Below are positions 44,150 through 56,009 of a DNA stretch of 64,000 nt, piece after piece. The position numbers were made by a program, and so were the translations under genes. Within the stretch, counting starts at the first letter, position 1, and every line of letters starts with the position of its first letter. The DNA lies in assembly GCF_963082655.1 (NCBI RefSeq), contig NC_081554.1, positions 126,641,453-126,705,452 on the forward strand, written 5' to 3'. The stretch comes from Stomoxys calcitrans (lineage: Eukaryota > Arthropoda > Insecta > Diptera > Muscidae). The notes under the pieces were generated by a model, which was given only the letters and a program-made list of their open reading frames with translations, was not told the DNA's origin and searched no databases.

Positions 44150-46631
44150 TGAAACTAAACTGCAACGGTCTCCGTGGCAAGATCGATGAGATTGTGGATT
44201 TTATGAGTCGGAACAACATATTGGTCGCAGCGATCCAGGAGACAAAGCTGGCGAATGCCTGCAGCACAGTTGTCACGGATACAATGTGCTACGTAAGGAT
44301 CGCTTAAGGAATGGGTGGGGGATTGGCCTTAGTCATACACCATTCCGAGCAGTATAAACCCATCTCGTCTGCGCTAGTGACCCCTACATGGAATGCATGA
44401 GGACAGAAATCAAGTCCGGCACTGCCGAGATGGAGCTATACAACGTGTACATATCGCCGATTGGTAGCTGTGTCCCAATTAATGGCCAAGCTTACAACCC
44501 CGACATAAATGGGTTACTATCTGGCCATAATCGTCTGCTTCTAGGAGACTTTAATGCGCATCACATTTCATGGCATTCTCCCAGAGTGACATGGCTTCGG
44601 CAGAGCAGAAGACTCCACGTTTTGCACGGTGAATGAAGATGCCTCCACTAGGATTACGAGGAGGTGCAGCAGCTCGCCAGACATTTCCATTGCATCCCCT
44701 TATCTCCTGAGTGACGTATCCTGGCAAGCCGCATAATTCTCACCATCGGCCGACCACCCGACTTCACAACCTCTGAGCGCCGGACGTTTATCAATCAGAA
44801 GATGATTGGGCTGGCTTCAGAGAGTATACCAATCGCCGCCTCAGTGGACTGCAACCCTCCTCAGATGTGCTAGTTGCCGAGAGGAAATTCCGAAACATCC
44901 TTAAAGCAGCAGCCGCTCGCTTTATACCAGCTGGTCGAAAACCCAAGTGCGGCCCAATTTCCCGGCGCAGGCAGTGGTACTCGCAGACGAGCGTGATGGG
45001 ATTCGTTGTATGGACCCCACTAACACCAGGATCAGCGAGCTGAAGTCATCAAGCATAGGCGGAAATTGTGGTTGGAGCACTTGGAGCAATGTAACTTAGG
45101 CATCGGTTTAGGCAATCCGTGGTCTACTTTTAAATCACTCTAGAACCCCCGGAGACGGGATGACAGGACCTCAGTCACTTTTAGCGAAGTAACCGTGACT
45201 GATCCCAGGAGATGCGCCAGGTTCTTCAACCGTCAATTAATTGGGCATCCCGAGAGTGATTGGGGAAGGAGGAGAGCCATTCGCCGTATCCGTGGTCTCC
45301 GAACCAATGAACAGCCATCACAATTTACCGTGGGTGAAGTTACGAATGTCATCCGTGGCGCCAAATCATCCAAGACGTTGGGACCCGACGGAATTTCTAT
45401 ATTGATGTTGAAGAATCTGGATTTACCTGGAGTTGAGTACCTTACTACTGTCCTCAACCAGTCTTTAAACACTTTTATAGTTCCCGATGTCTGGAGAATG
45501 GGCAGAGTTATCCCGCTACTGAAGCCTGGAAAGGACCCGAGTTTGGGGATGTCGTACAGACCGATCTCCCTTCTCTCACCAGCAGCAAAGACGCTTGAGC
45601 CATTAATCTTCACGAACCTGGTAGGAGAATTTTTAATCGCCGATCACCAACATGGATTTCGAAGACTGCATAGCACAATTGCTTTTCATGCCATCACCGC
45701 ACCCCTATCGAAAGCATTCGACACGGTCGGCCATGCCAAACTATTTGCGGATATCGCCAAAACGTCCCTCCAGCCAGGCCTGAAACGCTGGGGGCCATAA
45801 AGTCAAACGTAGAAACAAGGTCCTTAAGTCACTTGCCGGCAGCACTTCGGGTGCAGACAAAGAAAGTTGTTGACCACGTACAAAGCAATTGGCCGGTCTG
45901 TGGTAAGTTATGCAGAACCCGTGTGGTCTCGTCAGCTTTGTGACACGCAGTGGAATAATATTCAGATCTGTCAGAATGCCGCCCTCCAAACAACGATGGG
46001 CTGTGTCCTCAGTTCTCATATGGACCATCAGGAGATAAAGATCCTACCAGTTCGAAGACATAACTACATGCTGTTATCGCTGAGACCATCCAAATTATCA
46101 TCTTGGGGATAGATATTCACCGCCCAGAAGCCTTAAGGTAGATCTACATTATCTAGAGCGTTCAGCGCTACAAGAGAGAACCTCTAGATTAAGCGGCATA
46201 TCAAGCAGGTCTAGACAACATTCATGCAGACACGGTAACAGATGCGGTAAATAGCTACCGGGTGAATATAGTCCTTGGAGAACGACCGCCTCCTATTGCA
46301 CCTGAAGAAATTGACCCCCCCAGGCAAACCAGAGTAGTTCTGGCTCAACTACGTTTCGGCAGATGCAGCCGCCTCAACTCCTACAGAGCAAGGATTGATG
46401 ACATCGTGCAAGATGTATGTCCAGATTGTAGCCAGGGACCATACGATACACGTCACCTGTTTAACTGCCTAGCCAGACGCAATCTACACAGACCCAAATC
46501 GCTGTGGACGCACCCCATCTTAGTCGCTGTGTTCCTGCGTCTTAACACTCAACAGAATCAAGCAGACGAAAGTGTCCTACCTTTGGGTTGACGCAACTTT
46601 AAATAACAAAAAAAAAAAAAAAAAAAAAAAA
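44150..46631 (+). pseudogene. Jockey-type LINE, best-preserved copy, with poly(A) tail
   Basis: Endonuclease start KLNCNGLRGKIDEIVDFMSR and AAIQETKLAN; then a spacer and an RT region (45195-45800) with TNVIRGAKSSKTLGPDGISI, RMGRVIPLLKPGKDPS, SYRPISLLSPAAKT, DHQHGFRRLHST and SKAFDTVGH. The RT block carrying YxDD is deleted. After the deletion, VVSYAEPVWSRQLCD and the C-terminal zinc-type motif CPDCSQGPYDTRHLFNC. Ends VLPLG* at 46591, followed by a 24-nt A-run (46608-46631), the retrotransposition tail. Many frame breaks; 5' truncated (no ORF1). Confidence 0.85.
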
Positions 46632-46685
46632 CGCAGTCGAAAGATAGAACACAACAAACTGCTACAACAACAACAACAACCGATC

Positions 46686-46929
46686 CAGGCTTCGCTGAAT
46701 AAGGTAAAGCCAAGCGATCAGTCGACATATAATTTTTTTAGTTTTTGGTAGTTATTGGGATTGAGGATGTCAACTTGTTCTCTTTTTACATTTATTGTTT
46801 GTTTATGTTTTCTCCTATTTGATGACATATTCAATCGGCAGATTTGGTATCGTCATCGTTAATGATGCTCATGGGGCGTATCCACTTTATGTTTTCACAA
46901 GTGACTTAACCTTATATTAGTGAATCCTG
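46686..46929. mobile_element. MITE with 9-bp target duplication (copy 2)
   Basis: CAGGCTTCGCTGAATAAGG to CCTTATATTAGTGAATCCTG, about 85% similar by eye to 18881-19118. Flanks CAACCGATC (46677-46685) and CTACCGATC (46930-46938) match at 8 of 9. It begins 54 bp after the LINE poly(A) tail. Confidence 0.85.
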
Positions 46930-46955
46930 CTACCGATCATGGCGAAACAATTAAA

Positions 46956-47182
46956 GGTGTTCTCATTTGTACAACACCACAAATTATATGGTGCAATGCG
47001 CCATCAAGAGGTTTTGCAACACACACACAAAGAAATTTGTGTACGTGTGTGTAATCCTGTGGGTACATAAGCAGAGAATGTGCGAGCAAGAATATAACAA
47101 CAAAGAGAATGCATACAAAAATCTGACATCGTAATACCGTCAAACCTGGCTCGCTGGTAACAGCTTTTCCCGTGAGACCATC
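46956..47182 (-). mobile_element. Family E MITE (copy 3)
   Basis: Reverse orientation: GGTGTTCTCATTTGTACAAC to GTAACAGCTTTTCCCGTGAG. Contains AATACCGTCAAACCTGG. Confidence 0.75.
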
Positions 47183-47469
47183 TTTAAATCCGCTTGCTAC
47201 CGATAATAGCCGGTATTCAATACAAACGCAATGTTGTATTCGAATTTCGAAGGAGATTTGCTGCAAATCTCCTTAAAAAAGTGGATTTGCTCACATTGAA
47301 AATGTATGGGAAACCACGCAAAGCACAAGATTATCGAAATCTCGTGACAAATTTAAATTTGTGTAAACAAGTGTTTAAAGTGCAAACAAGATAATAATCT
47401 TAGAACTATATATTCGTCTTGTTCTAATATTATTTCATTCTAATATTATTCAAACTATTTTATTTACAC

Positions 47470-47885
47470 CCAGAGAAAAGTTGATACCAAACCTGCTCAT
47501 TTCAGCACCAGACGGTATTGATAGTAAAGCAACACCATATGGTACAAAACAATACCGGATGGTATGGATGAACCATAAAATGATTGGTACCGTTTGGTAC
47601 TAGCCTTATTACCGAACTGGTATTGATTTTAATACCAATCTGTTAATGGTTTTAGCACTAGACCGTTATTGGTTTTATAATGGGGTCATTATTTTAAGAA
47701 CAAAGCTCAACAACACTTCTGGCGAGATGACACAAATATAAATGTGACACCGTCAATTCTTAATAGCCTCCTCTGTTTGGTATTGAATTTATACCAAATG
47801 GTATTAAAAATCTTCGCCAATGACGCGAACAAAATTATATCAGGCGGTATTGGCATAGTACCGTCATTTTTCTATCAGTGTATGA
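47470..47885. repeat. GGTAY-rich repetitive element, unassigned
   Basis: Dense repeats of GGTATTGAT / ATACCAAA / GGTACAAA types in both orientations. The left end ACACCCAGAGAAAAGTTG and the right end TTTTTCTATCAGTGT are weakly inverted, suggesting a TIR element with a degenerate internal array. Confidence 0.45.
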
Positions 47886-48175
47886 TCCAAGCCAAGAAAA
47901 TACATACAATTAGACTTGTTTTTTGGTTTAAGCGCAGTATGCACCTCTGGCGAAATTTTCGTAACCATAAAAAATTCATTGACATATCCTAAACGATATT
48001 TTCGTTATCGATACCGTTACCTAAAATTTTCGCTTGAAAATATGCAGCCTAAATGATTTATTTATAATTTTGGACGACTTTTAATAATTTTTGGCTAACA
48101 AATACATATGTACTGAAATTAGTCGTTTTTATTTGGAAATAACTTTATTTCATGTTGCATGAATCTATCAAAACC

Positions 48176-48299
48176 TAAACCCCGTTTACTCTGCTTACTA
48201 AATCCGGATTTAATGGCTCAATCATCTGTTTTCCTTTTATAAAATCAGCGGACGAAAGCCTCAAATCCGGATTTAAGGAGCAGTTTAAACGGGGTTTAA
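48176..48299. mobile_element. Short hairpin MITE, 124 bp
   Basis: TAAACCCCGTTTACTCTGC to GCAGTTTAAACGGGGTTTA, with internal AAATCCGGATTTAA on both sides of a short loop. Homologous to 21234-21353. Confidence 0.82.
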
Positions 48300-48333
48300 A
48301 ATTGTTGACTATCACGCATGGTATAAGAACTTA

Positions 48334-48590
48334 GAGGTATCTTCCATGGCGAAACAATATATGGTGCAATCTGCCATTTTGCCATCAAGCTGATCGCCGC
48401 TTTGCCAATACACATAAACAAATTTGTGTGCGTGTGTGTACACGTGAGCGTAAATGAGCATATTCTCTGCTCAAAGATAGAGGAAGAAAGAAGATAACAA
48501 CAAAGAAAATGCAAATAAAAATCTAGCGTTTTAATACCGTCAAACCCGGGCGGCTGTTAACTGCTGTTCCGCCTTGGGTATGGTCATGCG
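48334..48590 (-). mobile_element. Family E MITE (copy 4), diverged
   Basis: GAGGTATCTTCCATGGCG to TTGGGTATGGTCATGCG with central ATGGTGCAATCTGCC and AATACCGTCAAACCCGG. The TIRs are degraded. Confidence 0.65.
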
Positions 48591-48599
48591 AACAGCTGA

Positions 48600-49171
48600 G
48601 TACAATTTTTTTAATTTGACAAATTTTCTTATGACAAACATTGATGTGTGTGTTTTAATATGTATGTGTTTTGTTTACATTAAAACAAAGTACGTGGAAA
48701 ACGAAATACTGAGCGTTGCTGGTATTTTTTTTTATTCAGGTTTGGTTTTTGCAAATTAAAAGATTGGAGAAATTAAAAATATTAAAAATGCAAGTCTTTT
48801 TGCGGATCGTTGTAGTTGCTTTCGTGCCAGTAACAAATCATCTCCTTGGAAGATTTGATATTTTCACCATCACAATTTTCACATGCGTATATTATTGTTT
48901 CCATAATTCATTCGACTACTATTTCTTGATGTGGTGTCTCGTTTAGTCTCGGAAAAGCTGGTATACGTTTTTCACTCAAAATTAAATTTGGCTCTCATCG
49001 GTGGGTGAACAAAACCAAACTTAGGAATTTTTTTTATTAAACTTTCTTCTTCTAACCTCGGCAGACATACTGCTGCCCAGCCAGCATTTGACATTATGAG
49101 TTGCAAAGAATCCACCAGGTTGCCTATCACGGTAGGCAATTGATTGATTTGGTGCAAGGCGGATTTAAAAA
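48600..49171. other. No feature seen
   Basis: Short frames only; the 76-codon plus frame at 48716-48946 lacks any recognised motif and has low coding character. Confidence 0.4.
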
Positions 49172-50017
49172 GGTGGTCTCAAGCGAACAGCTGTTTACAC
49201 CCGGCAAGTTTTGACGGTATTAAGATGACAGATTTTTGTTTGCATTCTCTTTTTTGTTATCTGCTTTACGCATTTTCTCTGCTCATATACGCACATGTAT
49301 AAACATACGCACACAATTTTCTTGGTGTGTGTGCTGGCACATCGATCAGCTTGATCCCTTCAAACATTTGGAAGTGACTTTCTCACTCCCTCCCAGAATA
49401 GTCACTTTTAAGGTCTGTCATTCATGTTTCGCTAATTAGTTTCTCATAAACAACTGTTATTGTTTCAAATTTAAAAATAGATTTTTTGTTGTTGTTTTGA
49501 ACTCTAACTCAAAAAACCCCACACAAGTGAATATATGTTTACTTAGCCTCCTGTAATGAAGAAAGGCGGGTAGCACAGAGGGAAAGCATACGCCTCACAA
49601 TCGTAAGGTTGGCTGTTCAAATCCCAGTCAGGGTAAATCTTTGCAATTCTTCGACTTTAAACTCGATTTGAAAAAGACATAAATTAGAAAGAGAAATAAA
49701 AATAAGGCTCACTCTAACAGGTAAAAAAAAACATCAGGCAAAAAAAAAAAAAAATATTTATTTTTATTAATGACGTTGATAATCGAATTTTAAACTTTTT
49801 TTAGTCCCTATTTAGTCACTCATGGGTATATATCGCCAAGTGGCACGTTTTCTCCCGTACGGAGACACTAATTAGTGTAAAAAATGATATCGCCTGAGAT
49901 TGTTTTCAACTTCCTTGAGTGCAGATTTAGTAACTCGCACGATAGAAAATGTTTGGAGGGATGACGACATGGCGGATTGGATCATATGATTGTGTTTGTT
50001 ATACAAATGAGACCACC
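49172..50017 (+). mobile_element. Family E MITE (copy 5), interrupted
   Basis: GGTGGTCTCAAGCGAACAGC to CAAATGAGACCACC. The left half stops at 49355 (CATCGATCAGCTTGAT) and the right half restarts at 49961 (ATGACGACATGGCGGATTGG). Excising the insert gives the normal family sequence. Confidence 0.82.
49356..49960. mobile_element. TIR element nested in family E copy 5, with a tRNA-like segment
   Basis: Ends CCCTTCAAACATTT and AAATGTTTGGAGGG form a 14-bp TIR with one mismatch; the target duplication is AT or GAT. At 49565-49640 a pol III-like segment (GTAGCACAGAGGGAAAGC as A box; GGCTGTTCAAATCCC as B box) resembles a tRNA-derived head, but acceptor and T stems do not pair well, so it is not called as a tRNA gene. 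Confidence 0.65.
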
Positions 50018-50469
50018 TTTAATTGTTTCGCCCTGGATTTGGTGGGGAGTTTGGCGGTGTTGATTTAAACGACAGGATTGGTGGGGATTCTGATGGCGAG
50101 TATAGTTTTTGTGGAACAATGTGTAACTCGGTTGCCGACTACATCCCATCAAAATCTTTTTCTGCCATTTTTTTGCCATTGTGTCTTGAGTTGAAAATAC
50201 CAATTGCGAATGCTATTAGAGAATTTGGGCCGGACACACATAGGCTCTACTGCGCTACTAGAAAATTAAGTCAGTACTTACGTAATCTAACAGCATACTG
50301 CATCACACTTCCCAAGTCCAATATGGCTGTAGATGATATGGCGCTCTCCGTGATAGCTAAAATACGTCCGATCCCCTAAAGCTTATCTTTTTTCTAACAA
50401 TTTCTTGAGTATTTTACCAGCTTTTTACATCAGCTGGTGGAGCGGCTGCCCCAAGTTCCACTACCCGAC

Positions 50470-52757
50470 ATATGACTGGTCAACAAGGGCTTTTGATGAA
50501 GACACCTGGTCCGATTCATAAGGACAAAGCCGAACCTATTCTATCTTCGCATGCCTATAATTTGCCTAGGCCATCGACTTTCCCCGGCAATCCAACACGC
50601 TCTTTAAGAGGTTGGAATAATAGAAGGTGCATCGCTCTCAGGTTTATTGAGAGGCTTGGTGCGAATGATCCTAAGACTCTCACTGTTAGGGAGAGAGATA
50701 CCTAAAATGGGCTTACTGATTCACTGCACAGACTACCCCAAAGACTACACGTCTAGATTTGGAAACTGCACCGCAGTCAGACAAAAGCTGATATCTGACC
50801 AAGCTCAGGACAAAGACTCCCTCATATCCTGAACCGATACTTGGAAGACTAAGGGAATGTAATCCCAACTTGATTGGTAGATTGCATGAGGCTGATGGTG
50901 ACCGGAGACGTGTAGTATTCGTACTTAACCCCGGCTGTCTTCCTCAATGGTCTGAGGGAGATGTATCCTACGGATTCAACAAGTTGAAACTGAAGGTCTA
51001 TAGAAGCGGTGGGTTTGGGGAATCAGGAGGCGACTCAGCAGCTGTTGCGGAACACTTGATGGAGGTACTAGCGACCACATCGCTAAGGTCTTGCTGATTG
51101 CAGGAGACTAAAAATCCCCCTGCCACGATCGAAACAGGAGGGGAAGGCATCGAAACGGGACCCGACAAGCCCTGTGTGTTTGGGTCATCCATTTGGACTG
51201 GGCTTAAGGTGAACTCCAACAGGAAAGAACTAAACTCAAAAAGTACTTCAACAGCATCAGCTTGTGAAGCATCTAAGTAGGAATCGTCCACACCGCAAGT
51301 GTCCAGTACCCTGAGGAAGAGTGGTTCTACAGTTTTCTCACCTGCCCCTGGATGCGTACGGAAGCTCGTCATGACAAGATCTAACGAATCTTGTGAGGAT
51401 GAACTCCTGGCGGAATAGGAAGACGAATCTGATGCAACAGTGATGGAAGTTCTGAATCTTGACCATGGTCCGGTTTCTGCAGATAAATCTCCATCATAGT
51501 AAAGCCGCTTCGGCAGCACTAAAGGTCTTCCTGATGGCAGGGGGATTTGACGTGATTCTTAAGTCTATACCTTCTAGACTAGAAAAGGAAGTGAAAACTG
51601 CGGAGGATGTAGACATAATGATCAAGCGGATCAGGAAGGCCCTGAATGGCTCGCTTGTGTAAAGGAATATACAATGGTAGCATTTGACATTGAAAGTGTT
51701 TTCAATAATGTAAAGCCGACGTCAATCATGAAGTAGCTGGAGTTTCTAGGCATCAACTCTACCGTAAGAAAGTTTATTAATAACTTACTTACTAAAAGAT
51801 GCATTATGACAGGCTTGGGATCTGTGGATCTAAATAAAGCACCTCAAGGAGGTCTACTGTTATACGTTAACAGTATATTATTGTCTGTGGAAGGAAAAGG
51901 TGTAAAATTGGTCGCGTATGCTAATGACGTGGCTACTGCGGTTAAGGTTTCCCAGCACTCTAAAGTACTGTACCACTATTCCTGATAGAACCGATTGGAA
52001 TTACGATATCCCTGGTAATAGAAGTTACATAGACTTCTATACTAATGGTTTCAAACTAGACGACCAGGTGGCGTACTCTGAAGATTTAGAACTGGTCATA
52101 TCAAAAAGGTTACCGTATGTTTCAAGCGGAGATCCTTGCACTTAAGGAAGTTGTGGAATGGCTATGATATAATGTCATTACGACGGTTGGTATAAATATT
52201 TTCTCAGAAAACTAGGTACCCATTAGAAATCTGAAGAACTTATATCTGAACACAAAAAACGCCCCGACCGTCGCAGATCTCTCATCGAGATGGCTGAACA
52301 GTTCAAAATTCACCTGTTCTGGGCGTCGGGCCATAGAGATCTCAGGGAATTGTAAGGCAGACGAGCTTGCGAGACTAGGAACTACCTTACACATTCCAGG
52401 GAAACTGGAATCTGTGGTTATGACTCTATCGACATGTATGCTAAGTTTTCAAGTAACGACTTTTGCAGAAGCTGTGAGGACATCGAAAAGGAAGAGACTA
52501 TAGAACACCTTCTGTGTGTGTGTTCCTGCCAGTGCAGTTAAAAGGAGTTCTACTTTAGGTTCTCATTTCTTTGAGAACCTTTCTGAATTAGCGGATGTGA
52601 ACATTCGCAAGTTGTTGGGCTTTTTAAAGCTATCTGGATGGTTTAACGGTAGTACCTAGAAGGCATCTTCCTTCTACTGTTCCTGTGGTATCACAAGAGA
52701 CCAAAAGCGTCTATGTGAGTCTGATGGCAGACTGCCACTTAAGCCTAACCTAACCTA
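50470..52757 (+). pseudogene. LOA/I-type LINE (ORF1 + endonuclease + RT + RNase H remnants)
   Basis: ORF1 remnant: RCIALRFIERLGANDPKTLT, DYPKDYTSRFGNCTAVRQK, then VVFVLNPGCLPQWSEGDVSY and a Ser/Glu-rich tail to about 51500. ORF2 starts MTMVRFLQINLHHSKAASAA (endonuclease start), then jumps by deletion to RT pieces FDIESVFNNVKPTSI and LVAYANDVATAVKVS (YADD decayed to YAND). RNase H follows: SYIDFYTNGFKLDDQVAYSE (DG to NG), EILALKEVVEWL, NCKADELARLG. It ends near CCTAACCTAACCTA. The presence of RNase H places it in the I/R1/LOA group; ORF1 resembles LOA-type by my memory. The 118-codon frame at 50023-50379 is not recognised and may or may not belong to it. Confidence 0.75.
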
Positions 52758-52769
52758 CATCAAATCCCA

Positions 52770-54905
52770 AAACTCTTGGAACTCAGTTGGTGTATGGCAT
52801 GTTCGGTCGATGCGTTTTTTTGACTCCCCTCTTAAACAATGCGAATTACAAGCCATCATAGTCAATCTTAAAATGAAGAAATCCCCTGGTCAACATGACA
52901 TACCATACAAATTCTAACATTTTGCCCCTACTTGTTTCTTGCAGGAATTACTTATTGTTTTCCACAACCACATTTTCATTCACGAATCAATTCCGTCTTT
53001 TTTTTTTAATCATTCGATTCTGATGCCACTATTTAAAAAATGGTGATCCGTCTATCCCGTCAAATTACATAGGGCTTTCGTTGATTGACAACCTGTGCAA
53101 AATCTTTAACACGCTTCTATTGAATAGAATTAATGATTTGATTACGCGCAACGATACACTAAATGAATTCCAGGCTGGTTTCAAAAAGGGTTTTTCGACT
53201 TTGGACAAAATTTTCAATCTTGTCATTATAGCTAATCTGAATCAAATGGCAGGTAATTCTACTTATGCTTTCCTTTCGACTTAATTCCTAGAAATAACCT
53301 ATTTTTATACCCATCACCCTAGGATGGGGATATACTAATCTAGTCATTCCGTTTGTAACACCTCGAAATATTGATCTAGGACCTCATAAAGTATATGTGT
53401 TCCTTATCTTCTCGGCATTCTGAGTCGATCTAGCCATGTCCGTGCGTCTGTCGAAATTACGAGAGTGGTCGATGCGAAAAGTTAGCCGCTTGAATTTTTG
53501 CACAAATACTTAGTACCGACGTAGGTCGTTGGGGATTGCAAATGGGCCATATCGGTTCAGATTTGGATATAGTTCTTATATAAACCGATCTCTCGATTTG
53601 ACTTCCTGAGTTCCTAAAAGCCGCCGAAGCTTTTGTCCGATTTGTCTTAAAGTTTGCACATAATGTTCTGTTATGACTTCTAACAACTGTGCCAAGTACG
53701 GTCCAAATCGGTCAAGAACCTAATATAGCTCCAATATAAACCGATCTCCCGATTTGACTTCTTGATCATTTACAAGGTATGATTTTTATCCGATTTGGCT
53801 GAAATTTTGCATATAGTGTTCTGTTATGACTTTCAACAACTGTGCCAAGTACGGTCCAAACCAGATATAGCTCTCATATTTTGGCAGAATCCATGGTGTT
53901 GGGTTCCCAAGATTCGGCCCGGCCGAACTTAGCACTCTTTTACTTGCTTAAACTGTCAAGGTCTCTCGGGCAAGGCAATACGTGTCCTCACTGCGATGTA
54001 TGAGGATAACAAGAGTAGGATATGAGATGAAAAAACTTACTCTAACTGCTTTCCAGTCCATTTACGTGTTAAACAAAGTTTTATCCTAAGCCAAATATTA
54101 CTTTCACTATATGTCAACGACTTACCCACATTTCTACTCGGTGGCGTAAATGCAGAGAATACAAATGTCATGGTAGTGCTTTATGCTGACGATATCGTTG
54201 TTTTATCAGATTCTCCTTCTGAAATGGTGTTTGAAAGCGTATCTATCTGAGTCTAAGAAAATGACTTTCCTTATACGCCCAAGAATTTCGTCCAATTGGA
54301 AGTTCCTGAATAAAACTACGAAATTTTAGATTGCTATAGATATCTTGGAGTAGAACTGACATACAATCTTTCTTTTAAACAGCATTTTAAGAACAAACTA
54401 TCTGTATCTATGCAAGCTATTAACTCTTCTTGGTCTAAGCATATTAGGCAGCCAAGAATTGCAAGGCAGAATAAAATGAGGAAATTTTATACGTATTTGA
54501 GGGCAGAGCTCTGGGGATTTGAGATGCACGATGATGTGAAAAAATTATTTCGACTTCTTATTAAGAACATGTTTTTTCTGCCTTCCAATACTCCGAAGTT
54601 TGTTCTATACTTTGAAATTACATTTCAAGACTTTCTCGTATACTGCCAAAAAGTATGATTGAGAACAAAATTAACTAGGCATAGAAATGGTCTGAGTTAT
54701 GTGATAAAGTGCAATATTTTCCTCCTACTGATGTTGTTCCTATCTGTACGTATTGGAAAAAGGTAATCAAATGCGTCCAGATATATGAAAAGCATGGATA
54801 TTAGTGCAATGTAGCTAACTCACAATTTCACGATCTGTCTTCGAAACTATATCACAATGTAATAATCGAAAATTTTGTCACCTCGTTCTTCCAGTTTGAT
54901 TATAA
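52770..54905 (+). pseudogene. Second LINE RT, interrupted by a family A repeat
   Basis: Left part: LKMKKSPGQHDIPYKF, SIPSNYIGLSLIDNLCKIFN, LNEFQAGFKKGFSTLDKIFN (RT blocks). Right part after the insertion: GLSGKAIRVLTAMYEDNKSR, LYADDIVVLSDSPSEM (intact YADD box), CYRYLGVELTYNLSFKQHFK and RKFYTYLRAELWGFEMHDDV. Frames contain stops and shifts. Clade not determined. Confidence 0.8.
53305..53946 (+). repeat. Family A repeat inserted in the LINE RT
   Basis: TTATACCCATCACCCTAGG at the left and the GC palindrome GATTCGGCCCGGCCGAAC with TTTTACTTG at the right. It separates ...GNSTYAFLST from GLSGKAIRVL, consecutive parts of the RT. Confidence 0.88.
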
Positions 54906-54924
54906 GAGCAAGAAGTAGGCGGTT

Positions 54925-55025
54925 GTTGTTGTTGTTGTAGCAGTGAGTTATACACTGAGGCGGCAGCCCTTGCCGATGAAGAAGTCCATCGGGTCAATCC
55001 GGTACGTACAACCGGCTGCCATGGG
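54925..55025 (+). repeat. Family D short repeat (copy 3)
   Basis: GTTGTTGTTGTTGTTGTAGC, then CACTGAGGCGGCAGCCCTTG and CAACCGGCTGCCATGG. Confidence 0.75.
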
Positions 55026-55559
55026 ATTGAGGTTAGATATTAATGCACATTATTTTTTCCGGCGAACACCTTTCCTTTTAATGGTAGATGTCCTATATAT
55101 AGACAATACAGGATTTTATTTTTAGGCGCTCTGACACCTATGGAAAGTGAAGTTATTACCAAATTAAATGGCTCGAATCCTATTGCTTTATATAGTTATC
55201 TCACTCATTGTATAAATTATAGAAAAATAATAATGAATGTGTTTAGTTTTAAAATTAATTTTAATTTTCTAAATCAATTATTTAAAAAATTATAATGTTT
55301 CCATAAGGATTACAGCATTCATGCTATTCCTCACATATATCCATATATACACAGTATAATATTTAAATATAAACATAAATAGAATAATTGTTATTTTTAT
55401 TTTGCACTAAGTATTGGATTATGGTTTTTGAATTTATACATATACTGATATTTTAATGAACTAAAAAAAAAATTAAGCTACTTGCTGAAGCTTATATGAC
55501 ATGGCATGTAGTTGTTTTATGGCATGTCACTTTTTGTATTAACATGTAAACTAAAAAAG
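55026..55559. other. AT-rich, no feature
   Basis: Long A/T stretches, no frame or repeat recognised. Confidence 0.45.
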
Positions 55560-56005
55560 AAGACCTGGAAGACCGTCCACTTCTCTGCGATCAACCCTTG
55601 GTTTTACTTGCCCAAGAATCCCAACATGCGTTCCGTCGCAAATTTACAGCCCCATCCCTTGATGAAGACCGTCGCCTTTGTAAGCTGGGGAAGTCCATCT
55701 TCTCACCAGGTCGAGCTTTGTGCCCACACAGGGAGGGTGGATATCTCTGACGAGCTGTTTGACGGAATCGATATACTCCGCCGTTGGAAAACGGGCGGTT
55801 TCTTACTATTCTCAGCGCGATCTTCCCCTTCCGTGATGGCTGTGGCCTACTTTTGGAAGTCACAGTCCTCCATGAAGACTCAAGGGCCGTGCGCGCTTCC
55901 TTCGTTCCTGTTCCGACTTTGTCTACCTCTGCAGGACACTGTGTGGAGTCTCCATTGCGGGATGACTGGCTTGGTTTTCCCAGAGTACTTGAAAGCGGGG
56001 AGCTC
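55560..56005. other. GC-rich island with open frames on both strands, unidentified
   Basis: Markedly more GC-rich than its AT-rich left neighbour. Open frames: plus 55512-56042 (176 codons) and minus 55863-55591 (90 codons, Arg/Ser-rich: SSSRDGAVNLRRNACWD). I recognise neither protein. Abrupt edges, including a family A element starting at 56010 in the last codons of the plus frame, suggest a piece of a retroelement (possibly an ORF1/gag-like region) and not a host gene. Confidence 0.4.
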
Positions 56006-56009
56006 TTTT

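Noticed and set aside
49565..49640. Possible tRNA gene
   Set aside because: A- and B-box-like strings are present, but acceptor and T stems do not pair; more likely a tRNA-derived repeat segment.
50023..50379. 118-codon frame starting MFRPGFGGEFGG as a host gene
   Set aside because: It begins a few bases past a MITE end, has no recognised domain, and lies just upstream of a decayed LINE; no splice or promoter evidence.
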